A stretch of 64,000 nucleotides of DNA from an uncultured Devosia sp. (GCF_963517015.1 NZ_CAUQDV010000001.1:1432001-1496000), one strand, 5' to 3'; shown: positions 15,693 to 22,946, counted from the stretch's first letter. Notes: generated by a model not told the origin, from the letters alone. Numbers and translations are program-made.

Positions 15693-16520
15693 ATGACCAA
15701 TCTACATCTTGATGAGCAGCAGATTGCCCAGTTCGAACGCGACGGATTCTTGGCGGTGCGCGGACTGATTTCGCCCGAGGAAATCGCGACCATTCGCGAG
15801 ACTTTCATGACGGCAGCAGCCGATGGTCCGATACCCGGCCTATCCGATCTGCCGCGCAATGGCGTGGCCAATAGCAATGACCCGTTGAGCCGCTACCCGC
15901 GCATGATGCATCCGCACAAGCATCCCGATAAGCCCGTCGGTCAGCTCGCCATGCGCTACATGCGCGATCAGCGGCTGCGGCCGATCCTGGCCGACCTGTT
16001 TGGCGAAGAGCCCTTCGCCTGCCAGTCCATGTTCTACTTCAAGCCACCGGGCGCGCGTGGGCAGGATCTGCACCAGGATAATTTCTACCTGCGGGTCAAG
16101 CCCGGCACCTGTATGGCCGCCTGGGTGGCGGTGGATGACGCCGATGCGGGCAATGGCGGGATGATGTGCGTGCCACAGACTTCAAAGCTCGATATTGCCT
16201 GTCCGGAGCAGGCCGATCCGGCGCTGTTCTTCACCACCGAACATGTCGAGCCGCCCGAAGGGCTCGAACCGCAGATGATGCAGCTCAAGGCGGGCGACGT
16301 GCTGTTTTTCAATGGCAGCGTGATCCACGGCTCGACGCCCAATACCAGCACGGACCGCTTCCGCCGCTCGCTGATTTTCCACTACATCCCGGCCAGCACC
16401 AGGGAGATCAGCCACTGGTACGAAGCCATGAGCTTTGACGGCGACATGCAGCAGATTGCCGTCAACGAAGACGGCGGCCCCTGTGGCACGCTACAGGACG
16501 CAGCGATGGGGCCACACTAG
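15693..16520 (+). CDS. Phytanoyl-CoA dioxygenase (PhyH) family protein
   Basis: 275 residues, non-haem Fe(II)/2-oxoglutarate dioxygenase. The iron triad is H127-x-D129 (LHQDNFYLR) and H212 (GSVIHGSTPN), with the 2-oxoglutarate-binding Arg in DRFRRSLIFHY. The frame is open further upstream, but GGAGG six bases before this ATG fixes the start. Bacterial PhyH proteins act on diverse substrates, so phytanoyl-CoA itself is not implied. The divergent AraC-type regulator is the probable controller; a 6-bp palindrome follows the stop. Confidence 0.87.
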   Translation: MTNLHLDEQQIAQFERDGFLAVRGLISPEEIATIRETFMTAAADGPIPGLSDLPRNGVANSNDPLSRYPRMMHPHKHPDKPVGQLAMRYMRDQRLRPILADLFGEEPFACQSMFYFKPPGARGQDLHQDNFYLRVKPGTCMAAWVAVDDADAGNGGMMCVPQTSKLDIACPEQADPALFFTTEHVEPPEGLEPQMMQLKAGDVLFFNGSVIHGSTPNTSTDRFRRSLIFHYIPASTREISHWYEAMSFDGDMQQIAVNEDGGPCGTLQDAAMGPH

Positions 16521-16524
16521 AAAT

Positions 16525-16542
16525 ACCTGGCACTTTCCAGGT
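16525..16542. promoter_or_regulatory. Palindrome before the ParDE-type pair
   Basis: ACCTGG-CACTTT-CCAGGT, 6-bp arms, 5 bases after the PhyH stop and 26 bases before the antitoxin ATG. It could be the antitoxin's operator or a weak terminator; there is no T-run, which favours an operator. Confidence 0.4.
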
Positions 16543-16568
16543 GTCGAGCGATACGCCATACTGTTGAG

Positions 16569-16805
16569 ATGAACGTCACGCTCGATATTTCCGACGAATT
16601 GCAGGCCCGCGTCGAAGCCATTGCGCAGCGATCGGGCCTGTCTGCGTCACAGGTCATCGCCGACGCGCTCGACAAGGGCCATTCGCTCGACTGGCAAGAG
16701 CAGTTTCTCGACAAGGTCGCGGCTGGCATGGAAGCCGCTGAGAGGGGCGACTTTGCGGGCGATGACGAGATTGCGCAGGTCCTGAACAAGTATCGTCCAG
16801 CCTGA
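16569..16805 (+). CDS. Ribbon-helix-helix antitoxin of a type II toxin-antitoxin pair
   Basis: 78 residues. Residues 1-45 (MNVTLDISDELQARVEAIAQ, then RSGLSASQVIADAL) have the beta-strand plus two-helix layout of a ribbon-helix-helix DNA-binding domain; the acidic helical C-terminus would wrap the toxin. Its TGA stop overlaps the toxin's ATG by one base (TGATG), giving the usual coupling with antitoxin first. Pairs of this type repress their own promoter, and the palindrome at 16525-16542 is a candidate site. Confidence 0.82.
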   Translation: MNVTLDISDELQARVEAIAQRSGLSASQVIADALDKGHSLDWQEQFLDKVAAGMEAAERGDFAGDDEIAQVLNKYRPA

Positions 16806-17092
16806 TGCGCGTCAGGTGGACGAAACCCGCCTTGGCCAATCTCGACGAAATTCAGACGTATGTTGCTCAGGAAAGTCCGCTCGCGGCCTATCGGCTGGCG
16901 CAGGACCTGTTTGGCCGCACTCAGAATGGGCTGGCGACGTCACCGATGATGGGCCGGCAGGGGCGGGCGCCAGGCACGCGGGAACTCGTCTTTGCCGACC
17001 TGCCCTATATCGTCGTTTATCGCATGACGGACGCTATAGACATTCTCGCGGTGGTTCACACCGCGAGACGTTGGCCAAAGGCGTTTGAGTAA
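16805..17092 (+). CDS. RelE/ParE family toxin
   Basis: 95 residues with the ParE layout: MRVRWTKPALANLDEIQTYV helices, then GxxxxGTRELVFADLPYIVV and YRMTDAIDILAVVHTARRWP. The conserved Arg/Tyr positions of the family's C-terminal strands are present. ParE proteins poison gyrase whereas RelE cleaves mRNA; the sequence looks closer to ParE but I cannot decide. Translationally coupled to the antitoxin. Its TAA stop lies in the left arm of a bidirectional hairpin shared with ychF. Confidence 0.85.
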   Translation: MRVRWTKPALANLDEIQTYVAQESPLAAYRLAQDLFGRTQNGLATSPMMGRQGRAPGTRELVFADLPYIVVYRMTDAIDILAVVHTARRWPKAFE

Positions 17093-17119
17093 GCGCCGCC
17101 GCGGAGCGGGGGCGCTTAC
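17089..17119. terminator. Bidirectional hairpin containing both stop codons
   Basis: GTAAGCGCC (17089-17097) and GGCGCTTAC (17111-17119) are exact reverse complements with a GC-rich centre. The TAA of the toxin gene is 17090-17092 and the TAA of ychF (minus strand) is 17116-17118, so each arm supplies one stop codon. There is no T-run, so efficiency as a terminator is uncertain. Confidence 0.6.
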
Positions 17120-18213
17120 GTGTTGAACTTGAACAGCATCACGTCGCCGTCCTTGACGACATATTCCTTGCCTTCGTCGCGGGCCTTGCCGGCTTCCTTG
17201 GCGGCGACTTCGCCGCCCAGGGTGACGAAATCCTCGTAGCCGATGGTCTGGGCGCGGATGAAGCCGCGTTCGAAATCGGAGTGGATGACGCCAGCGGCGG
17301 CGGGAGCCTTGTCGCCCTTGTGGATGGTCCAGGCGCGGGTTTCCTTGGGGCCGACCGTGAAATAGGTCTGAAGGCCAAGCAGGTCATAGGCTTCGCGGAT
17401 CAGACGGTTGAGGCCGGCTTCGTGCAGGCCCAGCGATTCCAGATATTCGGCCTGTTCGGCATCGGGGAGCTGGGCCAGCTGCGATTCGATCTCGGCGGAG
17501 ATGATGACCACGCCAGCATCATTGGCCCTGGCATAGTCCTCTACCTTGGCGCTCATGGCATTGCCGTTTTCGGCCGAGCCTTCGTCGACATTGCAGACAT
17601 AAAGCACGGGCTTGCTGGTCAGCAGCTGCAGCTCCTGGAAGGCCTTTTCTTCCTCGGCCGAGCGCTCGACGAAGCGGGCGGACTTGCCTTCACGCAGCAG
17701 GACGAGCGAACGGTCGATCAGGTCGAGCGTGACCTTGGCGTCCTTGTCATTGCCCTTGGCCTTTTTCTCGACGCCGGTGCGGCGCTTTTCGAGCGACTCG
17801 AGGTCGGCCAGCATCAGCTCGGTCTCGACCACTTCGGCGTCGGCCAGGGGATCGACCTTGTTGGCGACGTGGATGATGTTGCCGTCCTCGAAGCAGCGCA
17901 GCACATAGGCAATGGCATCGCATTCGCGGATATTGGCGAGGAACTGGTTGCCAAGGCCTTCACCCTTGGAGGCGCCCTTCACGAGGCCCGCAATATCGAC
18001 GAAGCTCATGCGCGCGGGCAGGACATTGACCGACTTGCCGATGGTGGCGAGCTTGTTCAGCCGGATGTCCGGCACCGGCACGTCGCCCACATTGGGCTCG
18101 ATGGTGCAGAAGGGGAAATTGGCGGCGGCGGCGGCGGCAGTGCGCGTCAGCGCATTGAAGAGGGTCGACTTGCCAACGTTGGGCAGGCCGACAATGCCCA
18201 TCTTGAAACCCAT
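17116..18213 (-). CDS. ychF: Redox-regulated ATPase YchF (Obg family)
   Basis: 365 residues, the normal YchF length. G1 loop GLPNVGKSTLFNALT starts at residue 7; switch DIAGLVKGASKGEGLGNQFL near 66 (DxxG); a NVDE motif replaces the canonical NKxD, which explains the family's ATP preference; a C-terminal TGS domain follows (GPKETRAWTIHKGDKAPAAA). The frame is open 30 bases further, but MGFKMGIVGLPNVG is the standard start. YchF binds ribosomes and affects stress responses. Last of the rplY-pth-ychF block. Confidence 0.95.
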   Translation of the reverse strand: MGFKMGIVGLPNVGKSTLFNALTRTAAAAAANFPFCTIEPNVGDVPVPDIRLNKLATIGKSVNVLPARMSFVDIAGLVKGASKGEGLGNQFLANIRECDAIAYVLRCFEDGNIIHVANKVDPLADAEVVETELMLADLESLEKRRTGVEKKAKGNDKDAKVTLDLIDRSLVLLREGKSARFVERSAEEEKAFQELQLLTSKPVLYVCNVDEGSAENGNAMSAKVEDYARANDAGVVIISAEIESQLAQLPDAEQAEYLESLGLHEAGLNRLIREAYDLLGLQTYFTVGPKETRAWTIHKGDKAPAAAGVIHSDFERGFIRAQTIGYEDFVTLGGEVAAKEAGKARDEGKEYVVKDGDVMLFKFNT

Positions 18214-18281
18214 GGGGAAGCTCCGGAATGTGTTGGCCTCCACTTGGTTCGGAATGGAGGCGATGTCAATGATGCTCGGGC

Positions 18282-18983
18282 TTATTGGCCGCCGAGCAGC
18301 TTTTTGAGCATGTCGGCCATCGGGCCGGATTTGGGGACGTCCACCTGCGGCTTGGTGGGCCGGGCCTGGCGAATATGGCTCTGCGCCTTGGGTGCCGGTT
18401 TTTCGGGTTTTTCGTCACCAGCCTGCGTGGCCAGCGCCAGCTTGTTCATGAAGCCGGCGTCGTCACCCTTGAGCAGCAGGCCGACATGCTTGGCGATCCC
18501 GTCGAGCAGGGGTGTCAGCCAGGTCTGGTCGGCCTTGGCGAAATCGCCCAGCACATGGTGGGTGACGTTCTCCTTGCCGGGGTGGCCGATGCCGAGGCGT
18601 ACGCGCTTGTAGTTGATCCCGATCTGCGGATCGATGGAGCGCAGGCCGTTGTGCCCGCCATTGCCGCCGCCGACCTTCACGCGCACCTTGCCGGGCGCGA
18701 GGTCGAGCTCGTCATAGAGCACGATCACGTCGGCTGGCTCGATCTTGTAGAATTTGGCGACCTGCTGGACGCTGTCGCCCGAGCGGTTCATGAAGGTCTG
18801 CGGCTTGAGGAGGATGACCTTCTCGCCGCCGATAGTGCCTTCGGCGAGCAGGCCGGAATGCTTGGAGCGAAACTGCGTAATGGAATGCTCGCGGGCAATG
18901 GCGTCGAGCGCCATGAAGCCGATATTGTGGCGATTGCCCTCATATTGGCCGCCGGGATTGCCCAGGCCGACAAGCAGTTTCAT
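18282..18983 (-). CDS. pth: Peptidyl-tRNA hydrolase
   Basis: 233 residues. MKLLVGLGNPGGQYEGNRHN carries the conserved Asn10 and catalytic His (about 20); KPQTFMNRSGDSV near 65 and YDELDLAPGKVRVKVGGGNG near 91 hold the remaining active-site residues. It recycles tRNA from prematurely released peptidyl-tRNA. The C-terminus adds a ~45-residue Lys/Pro-rich tail beyond the E. coli enzyme, usual in Hyphomicrobiales. The ATG at 18983 follows TTTGAGGATATGCGTG, part of an element repeated at 51121. Confidence 0.95.
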   Translation of the reverse strand: MKLLVGLGNPGGQYEGNRHNIGFMALDAIAREHSITQFRSKHSGLLAEGTIGGEKVILLKPQTFMNRSGDSVQQVAKFYKIEPADVIVLYDELDLAPGKVRVKVGGGNGGHNGLRSIDPQIGINYKRVRLGIGHPGKENVTHHVLGDFAKADQTWLTPLLDGIAKHVGLLLKGDDAGFMNKLALATQAGDEKPEKPAPKAQSHIRQARPTKPQVDVPKSGPMADMLKKLLGGQ

Positions 18984-18990
18984 CACGCAT

Positions 18991-19026
18991 ATCCTCAAAT
19001 GAAAGAGGCGACCCGGAGGTCGCCTC
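18991..19026 (-). terminator. rplY-pth intercistronic hairpin plus ribosome-site element (R5)
   Basis: 9-bp stem GAGGCGACC (19005-19013)/GGTCGCCTC (19018-19026), followed on the minus strand by TTTCATTTGAGGAT. The T-run after the stem runs straight into the GAGG ribosome site of pth. The same 14 bases after a covarying stem occur at 51121-51158. Confidence 0.7.
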
Positions 19027-19054
19027 AAACTGTAGCAGAACAAAGCAGGCGAGA

Positions 19055-19693
19055 TTACTCGGCCTTGTCTTCGCCTTCTGCAGCAGCTTCTTCGCCTTCT
19101 TCGGCATCGCCAGCGGACTTGAGAGCCGACGGAGCAACGATGGTTGCGATCGTCAGGTCGTCTTCGTGGCTGTGGTCAGCAGTGCCCTTGGGCAGCTTGA
19201 TGGCCGAGATGTGGACGCTATCGCCGATGTCGAGGCCCGTCAGGTCGACGGTGATGGCCTCGGGGATATTGTCGGCAGAAACGGTCAGGTCGAGCGTGTG
19301 GTGCACGATGTTGAGCGTACCACCGCGCTTCAGGCCCGGGCTGGCTTCTTCGTTCTCGAAGTGAACCGGAACCTGGACGTTGATCTTGGAGCCCTTGCCG
19401 ATGCGCAGGAAATCGACGTGCAGCGGGAAGTCCTTGACGGGGTCGAGCTGGTAATCGCGCGGGATCACCTTGTGCTTGGTGCCGTCGACATCAAGCTCGA
19501 TCGTGTGCGACAGGAAGCCGCCCGAATAGATCGCCTTGTGGACGTCCTTGTAGGACAGGGAGATGGTGACGGGTTCTTTCTTGTCACCGTAGATAACAGC
19601 AGGGACGAGACCCTGACGGCGCAGTTCACGAGCGGCCCCCTTGCCTACCCCTTCACGCGCCTGTGCACTGAGCACCTTGGTCGTAGCAGCCAT
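19055..19693 (-). CDS. rplY: 50S ribosomal protein L25/general stress protein Ctc
   Basis: 212 residues, the long CTC-type L25: an N-terminal 5S rRNA-binding L25 domain (about 1-95; AREGVGKGAARELRRQGLVP) and a C-terminal beta domain (TBP-5S type) ending in an acidic tail, as in other alphaproteobacteria. Of several in-frame starts, MAATTKVLSAQAREG matches the family N-terminus. It precedes pth, separated by a hairpin that may reduce read-through so that pth is made at a lower level than the ribosomal protein. Confidence 0.93.
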   Translation of the reverse strand: MAATTKVLSAQAREGVGKGAARELRRQGLVPAVIYGDKKEPVTISLSYKDVHKAIYSGGFLSHTIELDVDGTKHKVIPRDYQLDPVKDFPLHVDFLRIGKGSKINVQVPVHFENEEASPGLKRGGTLNIVHHTLDLTVSADNIPEAITVDLTGLDIGDSVHISAIKLPKGTADHSHEDDLTIATIVAPSALKSAGDAEEGEEAAAEGEDKAE

Positions 19694-19820
19694 GGAAATA
19701 TCCATTCTGGTTGGTGTATGCGTCACTACAACAGCATACGCGCCCGTCCTCCAGGGGTGACGAGCGCTTCATGGCGCGGGCTATAGCCGAAAGGGGGGCG
19801 GGGAGCAAGCGGGAAGGGGC

Positions 19821-21056
19821 TCAGCCGTCCTGCAATCTGTGGCGCTGATCCAGCAGATATTGCCGCACGGCATCTTCGCTGGTGAGGCCGATGGCGAGAG
19901 TGAGGGCTTGATGGGCTTGCGCCTTGTCGCCGGCGCGGGCGGCGAGGTGGCCGCGGGCGGCCCACCAAGGCTGGTATTGAGCCATGCGCTTGTCATCGGC
20001 GATGGCGTCGAGGCTCTCAAGCGCGGCCTCGGGCCCTTCGGTTTCGGCCAGTGCCATGGCGCGGTTGAGCAGGACGACGGGCGAGTTGGTGAGTTTGAGC
20101 AGCACATCGTAGAGCGCGACGACGGCGGGCCAATTGTCCTTGCCGCTGATGCGGCGGGCGATGTGGGCGGACTGGATGGCGGCTTCGATCTGGTAGCGGC
20201 CGGTGGGACCCGCCTGGTTGGCGTCGCGCAGCAGCGATTCTGCGAGGATGATCTGCGCTTCGTCCCAGAGCGCCAGATCCTGCTGGCCGAGCGGCACATA
20301 GGCGCCGTCAGAATCGCGGCGCGCGGCACGGCGGGCCTCGGCATAGAGCATCAGGGCGAGCATGCCCTTGGCCTCGGGCTCGTCGGGTAGCAGCGAAACC
20401 ACCAGCCGCCCTAGCCAGAGTGCCTCGTCGGCCAGGCGCTCGGCAGAGGTGTCGCCTATTTCGGTCCAGCCCTTGGCATAAGCGGCATAGATGGCCTCCA
20501 GCACTGCATCAAGCCGTTCGGGCAGGTCTTCCCGCTCGGGGATGGCGAAAGGAATGGCCGCGTCGCGGATGCGTGCCTTTGCGCGGACGAGGCGCTGGCC
20601 CATGGTGGCCGGCGGGATCAGGAACGCACTGGCAATATCTGTGGCCGTCATGCCCAGAATGGTCTGGAGGATCAGCGGTGCGCGCATGGCGCGTTCCATG
20701 TCCGGATGAACACAGGCGAACATCAGCGCGAGGCGCCGGTCGGGAATGGCATCGGGGTGCGAAGCGGCCTCTTCCATTTCCTCGCTCATCAACTGGAGAT
20801 GCATCTCGCCCTGGCTGCGGGTCTGCCGACGCCGCATCAAGTCGGTCTGGCGACGGCGGGCCACGGTCAATAACCAGCCATCGGGGTTGTCCGGTACGCC
20901 ATCGCGGGGCCAGGATTTGAGCGCGCTGGCAAAAGCTTCCGCCAGCGCATCTTCGGCGCCCGCCACGTCGCGGGTGCGGGCTGCGAGCAGGGCGACCAGA
21001 CGACCATAGCTCTCACGGGCCAGGCGCTCGGCCGTCCTGTTCGCCGCCGCGTCCAA
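19821..21056 (-). CDS. ECF42-type RNA polymerase sigma factor with C-terminal TPR-like extension
   Basis: 411 residues, far longer than a plain ECF sigma. Sigma region 2 lies at about 12-85 (RLVALLAARTRDVAGAEDAL then DGWLLTVARRRQTDLMRRR) and region 4 at about 122-170 (LILQTILGMTATDIASAFL). The remaining ~230 residues are helical and TPR-like, with PNRALA-type repeats (VVLLNRAMALAETEGPEAAL). This is the ECF42 (DUF6596) architecture, whose genes adjoin DGPF/YCII genes, as here. The start is a TTG immediately following the TAA of the preceding DGPF gene, so translation is probably coupled and weak. No anti-sigma factor is encoded nearby. Confidence 0.9.
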   Translation of the reverse strand: MDAAANRTAERLARESYGRLVALLAARTRDVAGAEDALAEAFASALKSWPRDGVPDNPDGWLLTVARRRQTDLMRRRQTRSQGEMHLQLMSEEMEEAASHPDAIPDRRLALMFACVHPDMERAMRAPLILQTILGMTATDIASAFLIPPATMGQRLVRAKARIRDAAIPFAIPEREDLPERLDAVLEAIYAAYAKGWTEIGDTSAERLADEALWLGRLVVSLLPDEPEAKGMLALMLYAEARRAARRDSDGAYVPLGQQDLALWDEAQIILAESLLRDANQAGPTGRYQIEAAIQSAHIARRISGKDNWPAVVALYDVLLKLTNSPVVLLNRAMALAETEGPEAALESLDAIADDKRMAQYQPWWAARGHLAARAGDKAQAHQALTLAIGLTSEDAVRQYLLDQRHRLQDG

Positions 21057-21398
21057 TTACTGCAGGTCCATCGGCCAGATCGGGCGGATTTCCACCGTGC
21101 CATAGCTGGCGCTGGGGCAGCGCGATGCCCATTCCACCGCAGCGTCGATGTCGGGCAGGTCCAGCATGAAATAGCCGGCAAACTGCTCCTTGGTGTCGGC
21201 ATAGGGGCCGTCCAGAAGCTCCACCGTGTCGCCGCGCTGTGCGATGGACTTTCCCTTGCTGGCGTGGTCGAGCCGGAGGCCCGGCGTGCCTTCGGCCTTG
21301 GTCAAGGCCTCGTTGAAGGCGGCATATTCGCCCCAGAGCGAGGGCGGTGCCTTCGCCAGGGCTTCGTCGTCGTGATGGATGAGGAACATGTAGCGCAT
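21057..21398 (-). CDS. YCII/DGPF domain protein (third of three)
   Basis: 113 residues, MRYMFLIHHDDEALAKAPPS start, with the family DGPF-type motif at about 55-70 (LLDGPYADTKEQFAGYFMLD) and the C-terminal Cys-Pro segment (SRCPSASYGTVEIRPI). The fold is a ferredoxin-like dimer; biochemical role of this group is not known. GAGGAGAAG precedes the ATG. It follows the second DGPF gene by 11 bases and abuts the sigma factor gene directly. Confidence 0.88.
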   Translation of the reverse strand: MRYMFLIHHDDEALAKAPPSLWGEYAAFNEALTKAEGTPGLRLDHASKGKSIAQRGDTVELLDGPYADTKEQFAGYFMLDLPDIDAAVEWASRCPSASYGTVEIRPIWPMDLQ

Positions 21399-21409
21399 CG
21401 TTCTTCTCC

Positions 21410-21757
21410 TCAGCCCTGAACCACGGCGCGCACTTCAACCGTGCCCAGCCGGCTTGCCGGGCAGCGCCTGGCCCAGTCGAGCGCGGAGTCCATGTCCGCA
21501 GTCTCGATGATGTAGTAGCCGCCGAACTGTTCCTTGGTGTCGGCATAGGGGCCGTCGAGCACTTCGGTCCTGCCGTTGCGGATGCGGACGCTGGCCGCGT
21601 CGGTCGTGGGGCGGAGGCGGCTGCCCTCCAGCAGCGCGCCGGCCTTGATGAGCGCTTCGGTGTAGGCGGAATAGCCTGCACTCATCACCTTGGTGTCGGG
21701 TGGCGTGGCGGCGTTGCTCTGCGTTTCGTTGCCATGGATCAACAGCATGAATTTCAT
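21410..21757 (-). CDS. YCII/DGPF domain protein (second of three)
   Basis: 115 residues, start MKFMLLIHGNETQSNAATPP; the motif VLDGPYADTKEQFGGYYIIE is near 60, the C-terminal block WARRCPASRLGTVEVRAV near 95. The frame is open 108 bases upstream, but GGGAGACC before the ATG at 21757 and the family alignment mark the start; the upstream part contains a promoter-like site (21808-21833). Paralogue of its two neighbours. Probably cotranscribed with the third DGPF gene and the sigma gene. Confidence 0.88.
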   Translation of the reverse strand: MKFMLLIHGNETQSNAATPPDTKVMSAGYSAYTEALIKAGALLEGSRLRPTTDAASVRIRNGRTEVLDGPYADTKEQFGGYYIIETADMDSALDWARRCPASRLGTVEVRAVVQG

Positions 21758-21807
21758 CGTCTGGTCTCCCAATCTTGCCTCGGGGCTCCTGGCTCCGATG
21801 TGACGAT

Positions 21808-21833
21808 GTCGCGATGCGAAGGCGGCTTTCGAC
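21808..21833 (-). promoter_or_regulatory. Putative ECF42-dependent promoter, site 2
   Basis: On the minus strand GTCGAA (21828-21833), 16 bases, CGAC (21808-21811), then ATCGTC, about 50 bases before the second DGPF gene. Element and spacing are identical to site 1 at 22253-22278. As I recall, ECF42 promoters show TGTCGA at -35 and a CGA-type -10, which fits. Confidence 0.6.
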
Positions 21834-21851
21834 TTTCGGGCAGAAGATTTT

Positions 21852-22211
21852 TCAATCCGGCGCATAGCCCTGATGATAGGGGCGGATTTCGATCTTGCCC
21901 CAGGTGGCAGCGGGGCATTGTGCGGCGAGCACTACGGCCTGTTCCATGTCCGCGGCTTCGATGATGAAATAGCCGCCGAACTGTTCGCGGGTTTCGGCAT
22001 AGGGGCCGTCATGCACCTGCAGGGCGCCATTGGTGGTGGTGATGGTGCGGGCTGCGTCGGTGGCTTGCAGCGCCGCCGTCGCCACGAAGGCATTGGCCTT
22101 TTCCAGGGTCTCCTGATAGGCGGCCATCTGGTGCATAAAACCGGCCATCTGTTCGGGTGGAATGGCCTGGCCAGCCTTTTCGTCGGCGTAGAGCATCAGC
22201 AGGTATTTCAT
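21852..22211 (-). CDS. YCII/DGPF domain protein (first of three)
   Basis: 119 residues, start MKYLLMLYADEKAGQAIPPE; the motif is HDGPYAETREQFGGYFIIEA near 62 and the C-terminal block AAQCPAATWGKIEIRPYHQG near 96. GAGGAGAG lies 9 bases before the ATG; the frame upstream of it is not coding. It is the promoter-proximal gene of the DGPF-DGPF-DGPF-sigma unit, with a putative ECF promoter 42-67 bases upstream of its start. Function unknown. Confidence 0.88.
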   Translation of the reverse strand: MKYLLMLYADEKAGQAIPPEQMAGFMHQMAAYQETLEKANAFVATAALQATDAARTITTTNGALQVHDGPYAETREQFGGYFIIEAADMEQAVVLAAQCPAATWGKIEIRPYHQGYAPD

Positions 22212-22252
22212 CGGGTCTCTCCTCGGGCGGCAGCATAGCCGCTCGAGACAGT

Positions 22253-22278
22253 GTCGCGCGAGGGGCCGTGATTTCGAC
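22253..22278 (-). promoter_or_regulatory. Putative ECF42-dependent promoter, site 1
   Basis: On the minus strand GTCGAA (22273-22278), 16 bases, CGAC (22253-22256), then ACTGTC. It is the same bipartite pattern and spacing as the site at 21808-21833 and lies in front of the first DGPF gene. Confidence 0.6.
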
Positions 22279-22395
22279 GACCAGGCAAAAATAGTGCGCA
22301 ATTCAACAATGACGACCAATGACATATTCCGGACATGAGCCGATGATCACTGCAGATCACGGGCCCGTGTTTTGGGTCTTTGGGGACACTATTGA

Positions 22396-22827
22396 ATGAA
22401 GAAGACCATTGTTATCGGCGCCGCCCTGTTTCTCGCTTTGGGCACGCCCGCCTTCTCGGCTCCGGAATTCTCGTTTGGCGACGATTCCAGCGAATATTCC
22501 AACGACGGCGAATGCGATGATCCGCGCTTCGAGGGCGCCGGCATGACCAGCACGCCGCTGCTCAGCGATGACGTGCTGACCGATGCCTCCGACTGCAAGG
22601 CGGCATTTGAAAAGGGCCAGATCAACCTGCGCGGCGTGGCCGATGATGGCACGGTGGATTTTGGCGACGATGCCGGTGACTACGCCAATGACGGTGAATG
22701 CGACGACCTGCGCTTCAAGGGCCCGGGCATGACGAGCACGGCGCTGATCGAAGACGACATCATGCATGATGCCACCGACTGCCAGACGGCTTTCACCAAG
22801 GGCAAGATCGAGTTGAACCTGATGTAG
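22396..22827 (+). CDS. Secreted acidic protein with two 50-residue repeats
   Basis: 143 residues. MKKTIVIGAALFLALGTPAF is a Sec signal peptide. The mature protein is two copies of a 50-residue unit (27-76 and 89-138), 32 of 50 positions identical, each with FGDD, NDGECDD, RF, GxGMTST, two Cys and a D-A-x-D-C motif. The Asp density suggests Ca2+ or other cation binding and the Cys pair a disulfide per unit; both are inference. Similar units occur, as I recall, fused to secreted proteases in Rhodobacterales. It is divergent from the ECF42 unit. Confidence 0.75.
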   Translation: MKKTIVIGAALFLALGTPAFSAPEFSFGDDSSEYSNDGECDDPRFEGAGMTSTPLLSDDVLTDASDCKAAFEKGQINLRGVADDGTVDFGDDAGDYANDGECDDLRFKGPGMTSTALIEDDIMHDATDCQTAFTKGKIELNLM

Positions 22828-22870
22828 GTGAGGCTGGTGGCACGCGGGTCGGCGTATGCTGAGCCTGCGT

Positions 22871-22937
22871 GCCATTCGGGCGTGGCCCTTATGGCCTGCT
22901 CGCCTAAAATCGGTCCACCGGACCGATTTTCCCTGCG
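22871..22937 (-). repeat. Dispersed terminator-bearing repeat R2, copy B
   Basis: Hairpin 22906-22930 (AAAATCGGTCC, ACC loop, GGACCGATTTT), with the conserved tail of copy A (GGCCTGCT, GCCATTCGGG on the plus strand). The stem differs from copy A at paired positions, so base pairing is kept. It lies 16 bases past the prs stop and is oriented as its terminator. Confidence 0.75.
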
Positions 22938-22946
22938 GGACGGCTC

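Noticed and set aside
17281..18612. 443-codon open frame opposite ychF and pth
   Set aside because: Antisense shadow spanning two conserved genes, with no protein motif.
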